DNA of 64,000 nucleotides from Candidatus Eiseniibacteriota bacterium (GTDB taxonomy: Bacteria; Eisenbacteria; RBG-16-71-46; CAIMUX01), in assembly GCA_020633975.1 (NCBI GenBank), contig JACKCR010000009.1, forward strand, positions 124,001-188,000, written 5' to 3'. The position numbers and the translations under genes were made by a program. Below are positions 45,912-54,254 of the stretch, piece after piece; the stretch's first letter is position 1, and each line of letters opens with the position of its first letter. The notes under the pieces are model-generated. The model was not told the origin of the DNA and did no database searches. It was given only the letters and a program-made list of their open reading frames with translations.

Positions 45912-46808
45912 CTAGTGAACCCGCTTCAGCTGCACGGCGAGGAAGTCCCAGTCGATCATTTCGAGGAACTTGTCGATGTAGTCGTCCCGACGGTGCCCGT
46001 AGTCCGGGTAGTAGGCATGCTCGTGGAGGTCGAGAGCGAGGAGCGGCGCGGACCCGAGAAGGAACGGACCTGCATCTCCCTCGATGTTGACGACGAGAAG
46101 ACGGCTCGAGTTCGGCTCCCACACCAGCGTCGTCCATCCCGACTCCGAGACCGCGCGCGCCATGGAGCGTAGCTGTGAGCGGAACGCATCCGTCGATCCG
46201 AAGTGATCGACGATGTGCGTGGCCACGTCGCCTGTCGGGTCGCCCGCGGTGTAGGGACTGACGGAGTGCCAGAAGAGGGAGTGGAGGACATGACCGGAGA
46301 TGGCACGGGTCAGTTCGTCGCTGTACCCAGGGATGAGATCGAACGTCTTCTCCGCTCGGGCCTTGGCGAGCAGCTCGAGTAGTTCGTTCGCTCGATCGAC
46401 CTGGGGACGGTGATGGAATCGGTAGTGAGACTCCAACGATTCCTGAGAGAGGAACCCCTTGAGGGCAGTGAAGTCGTAGGGAAGAGCCCCCTGGTAGAAC
46501 TTGTTCGGGCTGTGGGCCGATGCCCGTCGTGCTCCGAAGGGGACGATTCCCAGCCCGACGAGTCCGCTCCCGATCGCCGCGAGCGCGGAGCGTCGCGTCA
46601 GTCCTTCGCCCCAACGCACGGGCGGGCCAGCGGCTGAACGAACGTCACCTAGCTCGCCATCACCCGGCAGACCGTCCCCGCCGAGACCGATGTCTGACGG
46701 GCCGTCGTCCCGCCGGCAAGCGAGGACCTCAGTGGTTTCGGAATGAACGATCTCGGGGCGGTTGCCCTGGGCTTCACTTCCGTAGCGCGGATCGGGAGGA
46801 TTCTTCAT
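45912..46808 (-). CDS. Fe/Mn superoxide dismutase with Tat-type signal
   Basis: The C-terminal 190 residues form an Fe/Mn SOD domain. The four metal ligands are present: H128 in LESHYRFHH, H176 in LHSLFW, D260 and H264 in LDLHEHAYYPDYGHRRDDYI. The usual N-H before the second ligand is L-H, and the Trp of the WEHAYY motif is His. A twin-arginine signal (LTRRSALAAIGSGLVGLGIV, R72/R73) suggests folded export to the periplasm. About 70 residues precede the twin arginines, which is unusual, yet the ATG at 46808 has AGGA just upstream; an internal GTG near residue 64 would give a normal Tat signal. Confidence 0.85.
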   Translation of the reverse strand: MKNPPDPRYGSEAQGNRPEIVHSETTEVLACRRDDGPSDIGLGGDGLPGDGELGDVRSAAGPPVRWGEGLTRRSALAAIGSGLVGLGIVPFGARRASAHSPNKFYQGALPYDFTALKGFLSQESLESHYRFHHRPQVDRANELLELLAKARAEKTFDLIPGYSDELTRAISGHVLHSLFWHSVSPYTAGDPTGDVATHIVDHFGSTDAFRSQLRSMARAVSESGWTTLVWEPNSSRLLVVNIEGDAGPFLLGSAPLLALDLHEHAYYPDYGHRRDDYIDKFLEMIDWDFLAVQLKRVH

Positions 46809-46873
46809 TCTTCCTATCTCATATCATATCAGAGTGTTATGGGAGCAACTCAGGCCTGGCTGTGCCGATCGAG

Positions 46874-47719
46874 CTAGGAACGGCGATGGAACTGGCGCTT
46901 GATCGATCCCCACGTGCTTGGGAGTACCGGCTCGAGCCCGCACGGTTCTGCGAGAATCCCGATTCCGAGTGCCGTGACCCCGGGAAACGCGACGGAGGTT
47001 TCCTGCCACCCGGAAGGGAATCCCAGCCCGGGTGTGATCAGGGTGAGGCCCGCCGTACCGAAGCCGTCCTGGTCCGCGCCGACGAATGCGCCCGCCGGCC
47101 CGTTCGCCCAGTTGCCCCAAAACCCGGCCCACGCAGCGCCGCCAGTGAGTTGCTGGCAGCGTACCGGCGGATCGATTGCGAGAACGGCCCTCGAGAACTC
47201 CGGCCACGCCGACGAGACCTCGAGAGACACGCCCGTCTCCAGATGAACGACGACACCAGGAAGACTACCCTCTGCCTCGTCCCAAACGTAGACGTCGACC
47301 AGCGCCGAACCGGCGCGGGCGCCCCGGGCCACAAGCGCAGGCGGTGCCCCGGTCACATCCAAGACCAGTCCGGAAATGACCGACGTGGTCGACTCCGGGA
47401 AGCGGACGGCGAATGCTCCGTAGTCAGGTAGGGCGGCCCCTTCGTACTGCCATGCGATCGCGTTCTCGTACGTGCCGTCACCGCGAAGGATCACTTCCGG
47501 ATCGCCTGCAGTTGCAGCGGTGGGCACGAGGCCCGTCAACGCGCCGATCCCGACAGTCAACGCCACGCTCATAGCGACACCCATCCGCATGCCCGCTCCG
47601 ACGTGCATTGCCACACGTGCCGCTACGCTCATCGTCACGCGGATCGCGACATCCCTCGCTACGCCCATCGTCATGCGCCGCCCGAGTTCGGTCCGCCGAT
47701 GTTGCACCGGACGGATCAT
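46874..47719 (-). CDS. secreted protein of unknown function
   Basis: The 281-residue product has a long N-terminal stretch of Met/Val/Ala/Arg repeats (RMTMGVARDVAIRVTMSV) running into a signal-like hydrophobic segment that ends near TAATAGDPE. A beta-rich domain follows with WQYEGAALPDYGAFAVRFPE, VDVYVWDEAEGSLPG, and PVRCQQLTGGAAWAGFWGNW. Proteins with a similar exported domain occur beside FlgD-like C-termini in related lineages, but I cannot name the family. The ATG at 47719 overlaps the yihY stop (ATGA), so it is translated after that membrane protein. The repeat-like DNA at 47560-47660 encodes the odd N-terminus. Confidence 0.65.
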   Translation of the reverse strand: MIRPVQHRRTELGRRMTMGVARDVAIRVTMSVAARVAMHVGAGMRMGVAMSVALTVGIGALTGLVPTAATAGDPEVILRGDGTYENAIAWQYEGAALPDYGAFAVRFPESTTSVISGLVLDVTGAPPALVARGARAGSALVDVYVWDEAEGSLPGVVVHLETGVSLEVSSAWPEFSRAVLAIDPPVRCQQLTGGAAWAGFWGNWANGPAGAFVGADQDGFGTAGLTLITPGLGFPSGWQETSVAFPGVTALGIGILAEPCGLEPVLPSTWGSIKRQFHRRS

Positions 47720-49104
47720 GACGGCCGGTCCTGCACGTGGAGCGTCAGGAGATCCCCGACTGCCGCGCCTCTCGCGATGCAGTCTTCGATTGTGACGTCG
47801 GACCAGCGGTCTCTCAGGGTTGCGTCCACTTGGTCGAGGATCTGGTCCACGCCGAGGTCCCTTCGACCGGAACGGGGCACGTGTCCCTTGTCGACGATGC
47901 ACGCGACGACTTCGTACACCGTGATCCGCTCGGGGGAGCGGGCGGGAGCGATCCCACCGTCTTTGGGCGTCTGGACGACGTGGACGATGCCACCATCGGT
48001 GAGGATCTCTGCAACCTGTCGGACGAGACGGAGCGGGAGGCTGAGGCTACGCGAAATCTCCACGAGTTCCGGCGCTGGCCGTTCCTCGCGATAGCGGCGA
48101 CACGCTTCGAATACGAGATGCAGTGCGACTCGGATCCGCTCGCGCAGGCTCACCGTTCCCGCGAGTTCCTCTTCGCGGATGTCGTCCACGGCATCTTGAG
48201 CGAACGTGAGCTGGGCGCCGAACAACACCACGGCCCAGCTGATGAACACCCAGAGAAAGAAGAGCGGAAGCGCCGCAAGCGGGCCGTAGATCGCGTTGTA
48301 GTGAGTCGCACTCTTGAGGTAGGTCGCGAATCCGATCTTCGAGATCTCCCAGATCACGGCAGCAGCCAATCCCGCCGGGAGCGCGGCGCGGATCCGCACT
48401 TTGACGTGCGGCATGATCGTGTAGAGAAGCGTGAGTGCGATCCCGGTGAGGACTACCGGCAGGAACTGGAAGAGCAGTGTGAGGAGCCGGTCCCCGTTTG
48501 GAAAGAAGTCGAGCCAGCCACGGAGTAAGGTCGACGACTGGAGACTCGCGGTGAGAGAGAGGGAGACACCGATCAGGATCGGGCTCGAGACGATGAGTGT
48601 CGTGTAGGTGGAGAGTCTCTGGAAGAAGGAGCGTCCACGATGCACTCCCCAGATGTCATTGAACGCGCTCTCGATCGAGGAGAGCAGTCCCAGGACACCG
48701 CCGGCGAGGAGTAGCACCGAGATCCCGCTGAATGCGCCACCCTTGATGTCTTCCAGGAGGCCACCGATCCATGCCTCCATCGCCTCTTGGTGCACGGGCA
48801 TGATGTTCTCGAGCATCCAGGTCTCTACCTTGGACTCGAGATTCGGCAGTCCACCGAAGGCACGAAAGACGGTGAATGCTACGACGAGGAGAGGCACGAG
48901 CGACAGAAGCGTCGTGTACGTCATCGCGGACGCACGAAGGGCGAGGTTTCCCGACGTAATCCCTTTGACCACGATGATTCCGACGCGGAGTTGGCGTAGC
49001 GCGAACGCCTCGATCCAGGGGCGGCCGGATAGCTCCTGCTCCCAGACCTGATCCTGAAGGAACCGTCGGGTGGTCTCGATCGATCGACGCACTCTGTCCA
49101 CCAT
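47716..49104 (-). CDS. YihY/BrkB-type membrane protein fused to a winged-helix domain
   Basis: The first 315 residues are a YihY (UPF0761) membrane domain with six helices. Landmarks are LRASAMTYTTLLSLVPLLVV, GLLSSIESAFNDIWGVHRGR, PHVKVRIRAALPAGLAAAVI and YGPLAALPLFFLWVFISWAV. YihY was once called RNase BN, but that activity belongs to another protein. The C-terminal 130 residues look like an Rrf2/MarR-style winged helix (LVEISRSLSLPLRLVRQVAE, ILTDGGIVHVVQTPKDG) without visible Cys ligands. The function of the fusion is unknown. Its stop overlaps the start of the secreted-protein gene. Confidence 0.85.
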   Translation of the reverse strand: MVDRVRRSIETTRRFLQDQVWEQELSGRPWIEAFALRQLRVGIIVVKGITSGNLALRASAMTYTTLLSLVPLLVVAFTVFRAFGGLPNLESKVETWMLENIMPVHQEAMEAWIGGLLEDIKGGAFSGISVLLLAGGVLGLLSSIESAFNDIWGVHRGRSFFQRLSTYTTLIVSSPILIGVSLSLTASLQSSTLLRGWLDFFPNGDRLLTLLFQFLPVVLTGIALTLLYTIMPHVKVRIRAALPAGLAAAVIWEISKIGFATYLKSATHYNAIYGPLAALPLFFLWVFISWAVVLFGAQLTFAQDAVDDIREEELAGTVSLRERIRVALHLVFEACRRYREERPAPELVEISRSLSLPLRLVRQVAEILTDGGIVHVVQTPKDGGIAPARSPERITVYEVVACIVDKGHVPRSGRRDLGVDQILDQVDATLRDRWSDVTIEDCIARGAAVGDLLTLHVQDRPS

Positions 49105-49230
49105 TGCGCGATTCTAACCGATCGGATCGTCTACGGTAAGGACCGGGACGTCCCCGGCCCGGATGGCGTCGTCCGAGGCCAACCCTACGGCCAGGCCCAG
49201 CAACGGCGAGGCGGTTGCCCGGCCGAACAA

Positions 49231-49314
49231 GACAGCCCGCTTCGCTCGAACGACGAGCGGGATGCGTGCCGAGCGGGACAGCCCGCTTCGCTCGAAAGGC
49301 GAGCGGGTTGCGTG
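49231..49314. repeat. two tandem 38-bp hairpin repeats
   Basis: Copies at 49231-49268 and 49277-49314 both begin GACAGCCCGCTTCGCTCGAA and are almost identical through the rest, separated by 8 bases. Each is itself palindromic (CCCGCT with AGCGGG). They sit between the stop of the receiver protein gene and the start of yihY, in a gap of about 216 bases, and recall REP/BIME-type elements. I see no T-run. Confidence 0.7.
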
Positions 49315-49320
49315 ACTGAA

Positions 49321-50415
49321 CTAGACGGCGCGCCTTCGCTTGGATGGCGGGACAGACTGGCCGAGCCACCGCATGCAAACGGAGTAGAGCAGCGAACGAC
49401 GGATCGGCTTCTCCAGGATCGTGTCGACCAGGGCCGTCGACGGGTCCAGTGAGTCGGACACCAGACCAATGATCCGGGCGTCCGGACAGGCGGCTCTGAG
49501 GAAGAGGACCAGTTCGTTCGGATCCGCGTGGGGAAGCTCGAGGTCCAGGAAGATCAGCTCGAACTCGCGAGACGACGTCACGAGCATCGTTTCCGTCACG
49601 TTCTCTACGACAGTGACGTCGGCGCCGGCAACGTGGAGGAGCTTTCCGACCACGCGCTGAATCATCGAAGAGCTCTCCGCGAGCAGCACCCTTCCCTGAC
49701 ACTGAGAGAACCGGTTCTGTCGGCTTCGTGGAGATGCTTTGTCCGCGAACATGAACTCTGACACGAACTCTTGGACCGAGTCCTCGAAGCGGCTTCCCAT
49801 GCCCAGGACCGTGTCCGGGCGGTAGAAGCTCAGATCCATGAGTCTCGGATCTTGGGGCGTGATCACTGCAATCGGGATCGATCGGCTCGACGGGCATGCC
49901 TTGAGAGCTGCGATCAACGATGGCGCGTGCAGCGGTTCGAACTCGAGACCTGTGAAGACGAACGTCGGGCGATGGACCTCGACTCCCTCGAGAGCGCCCG
50001 AGAGGCTACTCGTCTCGACTACGGTGAACTCACCCGTGAGTGCAGTGCTCAGTCGTTGGACTGTCTCGCTCGGGAGGAAGGCTGAGAGTGCGAGCTGGAC
50101 CCGCGGACCAGCGCTTCGCTCCCTTCCGGCCGTACCGACTCTGATGATCTCAGCCTGTCCGCGTGGATCGGTCCTGGAACCGGAGTCACCGGACTCTGGC
50201 GCGTCGGAGTCTGCCACGGAAGTGGGACTCTCAGGCCCCTTGCCTTCCGCCTCCTTCGGGATTCTGACCGGTGGATCGAAGGTCCCAGCTCGACGCAAGT
50301 CTTCGAGTGCGGGTGGAAGCGAATCGGAGTTGTGGCGGAGCTTCCGGACGAAGCTCTCCAACTCCTGCTGATCCCAGACCTTTCTCTCGATCCGATTGTC
50401 CTCGGGCTTTGCCAT
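49321..50415 (-). CDS. protein with pseudo-receiver and receiver domains
   Basis: The 364-residue protein has a charged, low-complexity start (about 1-100) and two CheY-like domains. The first (about 104-225) lacks the phosphoacceptor: the strand ends TFVFTGLEFE where an Asp is expected. The second (about 241-352) looks competent: E247 in RVLLAESSS, D291 in LIFLDLELPHAD and K336 in ILEKPI. No output domain or DNA-binding motif follows, only a basic tail (PSKRRRAV). It may work by protein contact, for instance within a chemosensory or gliding system. The start ATG at 50415 has AGGA just upstream. The second FGE lipoprotein gene is divergent from it. Confidence 0.7.
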   Translation of the reverse strand: MAKPEDNRIERKVWDQQELESFVRKLRHNSDSLPPALEDLRRAGTFDPPVRIPKEAEGKGPESPTSVADSDAPESGDSGSRTDPRGQAEIIRVGTAGRERSAGPRVQLALSAFLPSETVQRLSTALTGEFTVVETSSLSGALEGVEVHRPTFVFTGLEFEPLHAPSLIAALKACPSSRSIPIAVITPQDPRLMDLSFYRPDTVLGMGSRFEDSVQEFVSEFMFADKASPRSRQNRFSQCQGRVLLAESSSMIQRVVGKLLHVAGADVTVVENVTETMLVTSSREFELIFLDLELPHADPNELVLFLRAACPDARIIGLVSDSLDPSTALVDTILEKPIRRSLLYSVCMRWLGQSVPPSKRRRAV

Positions 50416-50520
50416 TTCCTCATCATCGGCCCGGAATTCGGGGTTCTTGACGGCGGGTCTGGTGGCTCCGGATCTCCGCGGCTATACTGCGCGACGAACG
50501 GGGCAGGAGGACGCTACAGC

Positions 50521-52557
50521 ATGCACCCCCAGGAAGCCCAAGTCGCCGGGAGCCACAACCCCATACCCAGTCACCCAGGTCGGAGCAACGAACCGCTCCA
50601 TTCCGCTGGCCCTCGAGGAGCTACCGGTCGTTCCGGTGCGCGGATCGCTCGCGGAATCGTCGTCCTCTGCACCCTCCTGGTCATGGCGGCGTGCGGCGGA
50701 GGAGATGACTCGCCGACGTCGGTGAACTCCGCGCCCGAGATCCTTCAGATCACGTTGGAAAAGCTCGCCGTCGCTCAGGGCGAAGAGATCTCGATCTCGT
50801 GCATGGCGGAAGATCCCGACAACGATCCGTTGACCTACGTATGGAGCGCAGACGTTGGCGAGTTCCTCGGCGATGACGACGTGGCGGATGTCGACTGGCG
50901 TGCCCCTGAAGCATACGAAGGCGACGCCACGATCACGGTGGTGGTGACGGACGGATCGAGTGAGAGTGATCCACGCCACGTGACGGTCGATGTCCAGGCA
51001 GAGAGCGGAACCTTGACCGGAACGATCACCCAGACGGGCACGTCCGACGTGCTCGAAGGGGTAACGGTTGCGATCGGCCAGCTCAGTGCGCAAACGAGCG
51101 CGGACGGTACGTACGAGATCGAAGGGATTCCGCTCGGAAACCACGATGCCGCCGCGAGCCTTGCCGGGTTCGTGACGAATACGCGGAGTATCGAGATCAA
51201 GAACGGTCCGAACGAGCTCAACTTCACGCTGACTCCCGAAGCAGACATGGGCACGATCACGGGCCGGGTAACGAACTCGAGAGGCGAACCGGTCGTCGGT
51301 GCGGTCTGTAGAATCTCGAGTCGCGACCTTCAGACGGAGACGGGATCGGACGGTCGCTACTCACTCGGGCCGATGCCCCAAGGTCCGTTCAACCTCCAGG
51401 TCACGCGGCCGGGATACATCCTCTTCAGCAGGTCGCATGAACTCTCGAGCACGGAGCAGGTGCTCGATGTCGCGCTCACCACCGCGGTTCCCGGGTCGCC
51501 CACCAACGTCGTCGTAACCCGATCAGGGACCACGATGACGCTCACGTGGGACGCACCGGATGGTGACACGATCGACGGCTATCATCTCTACTGGAACATC
51601 GACGCCACCACGACCGAAGAAGTGCCCGGCGGACTCCTTGGCTCGGAAACCACTTCGTTCACGATCAGCGGGACCGAGCACCACCTCTATCGGTTCATCG
51701 TCTTTGCGATCGACATCGAGGGACGAGAGGGTGGTGCAAACGGGATCTCGAACGCGGTCGTGCTCTCCGAACTCTCGAACCTGGTCGACATTCCCGCGGG
51801 CCAGGTCGTCATGGGAGAGTGGGTGCCCGGCGAAGACGCCCCGCTGACGAGCGAGCACGCTGGAAACCCGGTTTCGGTGGGAGCCTTCCAGATCGAAGAG
51901 AACGAGGTGACGAACCAACAGTTCTACACGTTCCTTTGGGAAGCGACCTCGTCCGGGTTCGCCAGCATGACGAGTACGGAAGTGCTGGAGAACGGCAACC
52001 AGTTGATCCTCTTCGGAGTCAGTAAGATCAAGCTCGAAGGAAACATCTTCAAGCTGCCCGAGGAGTACCAGGACCATCCGGTCACGGGAGTCACCTGGTT
52101 TGGGGCCGAGGCGTATGCCCGCTTCTACGGACGCAGACTGCCGACTGAAGCGGAGTGGGAGCGGGCGGCGCGCGGTTCGTCTACCACGTCAGGAACCTAC
52201 GAGAATTCCGGTGTCGGATACGGTACGCGTTATCCATGGGGCAACGACGCACCGACGACGACCCTGGCGAACTACGGCGAGTTGATCGGCCGGACGCGCG
52301 CGGTGAGATCACTCCCTGCCGGCGCGACGGTGCATTGGGGCGCTCCCGTCTACGAGATGGCCGGAAACGTCTGGGAGTGGTGTCAGGACTGGTCCGGTCC
52401 GTACACGAACCCTCATACGCCGCCGTCTACCGGGACCCATCGCGTGCTCCGAGGCGGCAGTTATCATGACGAAGCGCAGAAGCTCGCCACGTGGGCGAGG
52501 TTCAAGCAGGACCCCGGAGTCACGAGCGTCTGGACCGGATTCCGCTGCGCGAACTGA
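50521..52557 (+). CDS. multidomain lipoprotein with FGE-sulfatase fold domain
   Basis: The 678-residue protein has an N-terminal region of about 45 residues, then a lipobox (VVLCTLLVMAACGGG). It continues with an Ig/PKD-like domain (EDPDNDPLTYVWSADVGEF), two carboxypeptidase-regulatory-like domains (DVLEGVTVAIGQLSAQTSAD; GRVTNSRGEPVVGAVCRISS), an Fn3 domain (SPTNVVVTRSGTTMTLTWDA) and a C-terminal FGE-type domain (FGRRLPTEAEWERAARG region, YEMAGNVWEWCQDWSGPY). The two catalytic cysteines of true FGE are missing (RGGSYHDEAQKLATWARFK), so it is probably a binding module. GGAGG 10 bases before the ATG at 50521 supports that start over an upstream frame antisense to the receiver gene. Confidence 0.85.
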   Translation: MHPQEAQVAGSHNPIPSHPGRSNEPLHSAGPRGATGRSGARIARGIVVLCTLLVMAACGGGDDSPTSVNSAPEILQITLEKLAVAQGEEISISCMAEDPDNDPLTYVWSADVGEFLGDDDVADVDWRAPEAYEGDATITVVVTDGSSESDPRHVTVDVQAESGTLTGTITQTGTSDVLEGVTVAIGQLSAQTSADGTYEIEGIPLGNHDAAASLAGFVTNTRSIEIKNGPNELNFTLTPEADMGTITGRVTNSRGEPVVGAVCRISSRDLQTETGSDGRYSLGPMPQGPFNLQVTRPGYILFSRSHELSSTEQVLDVALTTAVPGSPTNVVVTRSGTTMTLTWDAPDGDTIDGYHLYWNIDATTTEEVPGGLLGSETTSFTISGTEHHLYRFIVFAIDIEGREGGANGISNAVVLSELSNLVDIPAGQVVMGEWVPGEDAPLTSEHAGNPVSVGAFQIEENEVTNQQFYTFLWEATSSGFASMTSTEVLENGNQLILFGVSKIKLEGNIFKLPEEYQDHPVTGVTWFGAEAYARFYGRRLPTEAEWERAARGSSTTSGTYENSGVGYGTRYPWGNDAPTTTLANYGELIGRTRAVRSLPAGATVHWGAPVYEMAGNVWEWCQDWSGPYTNPHTPPSTGTHRVLRGGSYHDEAQKLATWARFKQDPGVTSVWTGFRCAN

Positions 52558-52570
52558 CCCGAAAACGGGA

Positions 52571-52595
52571 CGGGCCTGACATCCTGTCAGGCCCG
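52571..52595 (+). terminator. hairpin after FGE lipoprotein gene
   Basis: CGGGCCTGACA at 52571-52581 pairs perfectly with TGTCAGGCCCG at 52585-52595 around a TCC loop, 14 bases past the stop codon. A T-run is lacking. Confidence 0.6.
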
Positions 52596-52851
52596 GTGGT
52601 GCTCCGTGGATCGTGCCGATCCAGAGTCGAGTTCGCTTCGATGTCTACGCCACAGGCTGTCCTTCCAACTCGTTACTCCTCGACTCTCTGGACCCCGTCG
52701 CGGCGATTCCTCCCGCGACCATCCTCAGTGGGTCCCTTCCTGGTCTCGATCGCTCCTGTCGAATCCGCGCTCTCAACACCAGGAGGAGAATTGCGGTTCC
52801 GCGTTTCCCTCGCGGTTGTCAATGAGACCCGACACCAGTCAGCGAAGTCAC

Positions 52852-52892
52852 ATCGCGCGGTGCGGACTCCCGAGAAGTCCACACCGCGCGAT
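52852..52892. terminator. 17-bp hairpin after DUF3078 gene
   Basis: Arms 52852-52868 and 52876-52892 pair over 17 bases with one mismatch around a 7-base loop, the outer part being ATCGCGCGGTG. It lies 30 bases past the minus-strand DUF3078 stop. It is a likely 3' end structure for that gene, and possibly a two-way barrier between the convergent genes. Confidence 0.6.
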
Positions 52893-52922
52893 TTGGGAAC
52901 CGAGCCAGAAGGGCAGGAATTC

Positions 52923-54014
52923 CTATAGGAACCGGTAGGTGAAGCCGATGGCCATCGTCTGCTTGAACTGACCAGCCTTCCGCGTCGCGACCCGCAGGTC
53001 ACTCGCGTTCTTCACCGTACCGTCCTCATTGAAGACTGGTACGACGGAGTTGTCGTACTTGTCGTAGAGCCAACGAAGGTAGAGGTTCACCGAAACGATC
53101 TTCGTGATCTGCGTCGAGAAGATGTTCTCCCAGTCGAGATCTGCAACCGTCGTGAAGTCCTTGATGTCCGGATCGATTCCCGACGTAGCGAAGTTCGAAG
53201 CATCGAGCAGCATGTCGAAGTCGTCCGACGCGGAATAGAAGACCGGCTGGAAGGCCGTGAACTTCGAGGTGTAGGTCACCTTGTCTTCCAGGATCTTGTT
53301 CTTGTAGTCCAAGACGAACTCGAGACCACCGTCGTTGGTGAACTCGCTATCGGTCGTCGTGTCGGTCGGGAACGGATTCTCCGACGTCGGCTGCACCACG
53401 AACTGCTTGCGCAAGTTCTGGCGGAAGGAGAAACCGAGACGGGTGATCAGGTTGAGGTCCTCTTCGTCGAGGAACACCTTCGCCACACCCGCGGTCTCCT
53501 TGAACTTCATCGGGTTGATCGCGAGCGTTCGGCCGGCCGGATCCGTCGCGTCCTGGAACTGGCTCTCGAACCGGCCCGCGAGGAACGGGTCGACGACGCC
53601 ACCCAGCGTGAAGCGGAAGATCGTTTCGTAGTCGATGAGGTCCGTCGACTTCTCCGGACGATCCCAAGCACGTTCGCCGTTCGGGCCGACCGACTGCTGG
53701 TGCGTCTGGCCGTAGGCGAGCTTCAGCGTGTTGTTCCAGTTGATCTTCGGCTTGATCTGATTCTCGGCGGTTCCGTTGACGATCGCCGTCCAGACGATCG
53801 AGCCCTTGTCTCCACCCGACCAGTTGTCGCTGTACGAACTCTGGGTGAGTTGAAGACCGCCCTCGAGCGTCGGATACCACTTGCCGACTTCGAGTACCTT
53901 CTTCTCATCACCATCGCCACCATCCTGGGCGAGGGCCAGATCGACTCCGGCGGCCGTGAGCAGAAGGCCGCACGCCGAAAGGCCGAGCCACCAAGTCCTG
54001 TTTGACGTGGTCAA
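52923..54014 (-). CDS. DUF3078 outer-membrane beta-barrel protein
   Basis: The 363-residue protein has a signal peptide (LGLSACGLLLTAAGVDLALA). Its barrel-like sequence has alternating strands: TLEGGLQLTQSSYSDNWSGG, VNGTAENQIKPKINWNNTLK and DFTTVADLDWENIFSTQITK. The chain ends AIGFTYRFL with the aromatic-rich terminal strand of outer-membrane proteins. The N-S-x-N-W-S-G-G piece is the usual start of DUF3078. Its role is unknown. Start is a TTG at 54014 with GGAGG 9 bases before it, and no better ATG exists. The upstream 240 bases (54015-54254) hold no gene. Confidence 0.85.
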   Translation of the reverse strand: MTTSNRTWWLGLSACGLLLTAAGVDLALAQDGGDGDEKKVLEVGKWYPTLEGGLQLTQSSYSDNWSGGDKGSIVWTAIVNGTAENQIKPKINWNNTLKLAYGQTHQQSVGPNGERAWDRPEKSTDLIDYETIFRFTLGGVVDPFLAGRFESQFQDATDPAGRTLAINPMKFKETAGVAKVFLDEEDLNLITRLGFSFRQNLRKQFVVQPTSENPFPTDTTTDSEFTNDGGLEFVLDYKNKILEDKVTYTSKFTAFQPVFYSASDDFDMLLDASNFATSGIDPDIKDFTTVADLDWENIFSTQITKIVSVNLYLRWLYDKYDNSVVPVFNEDGTVKNASDLRVATRKAGQFKQTMAIGFTYRFL

Positions 54015-54254
54015 AACTAGTTGCCTCCGTTTGACTTAGATCCAAGACGAGCCCCAACGCACACCATCCGGCCAGGGCCCCATCGACAGTGCCGGGGTAC
54101 AGGCAGCAGACATCGCGCTGACCCGGAACAGCAGTCGTCTCCCCTCCGACACGGCCCGATCGGAAGGAGTCACAGACGGCCGGACGGGAATGGAACGGCA
54201 GGGACCAGTGGGTTGCAAGCGGTTTCGTTCCCGCGCTCTCGTGCCGGGCAGACC

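Larger units (their letters stand above)
52558..52922. other. gap between convergent genes with two strong hairpins
   Basis: This 365-base stretch lies between the ends of the FGE lipoprotein and DUF3078 genes. It contains two strong inverted repeats listed separately and no credible gene; the short open frames in it lack ribosome sites and family features. Confidence 0.55.

Noticed and set aside
49231-49314. Possible CRISPR array
   Set aside because: Only two units with an 8-base gap, no spacers of useful size and no cas genes.
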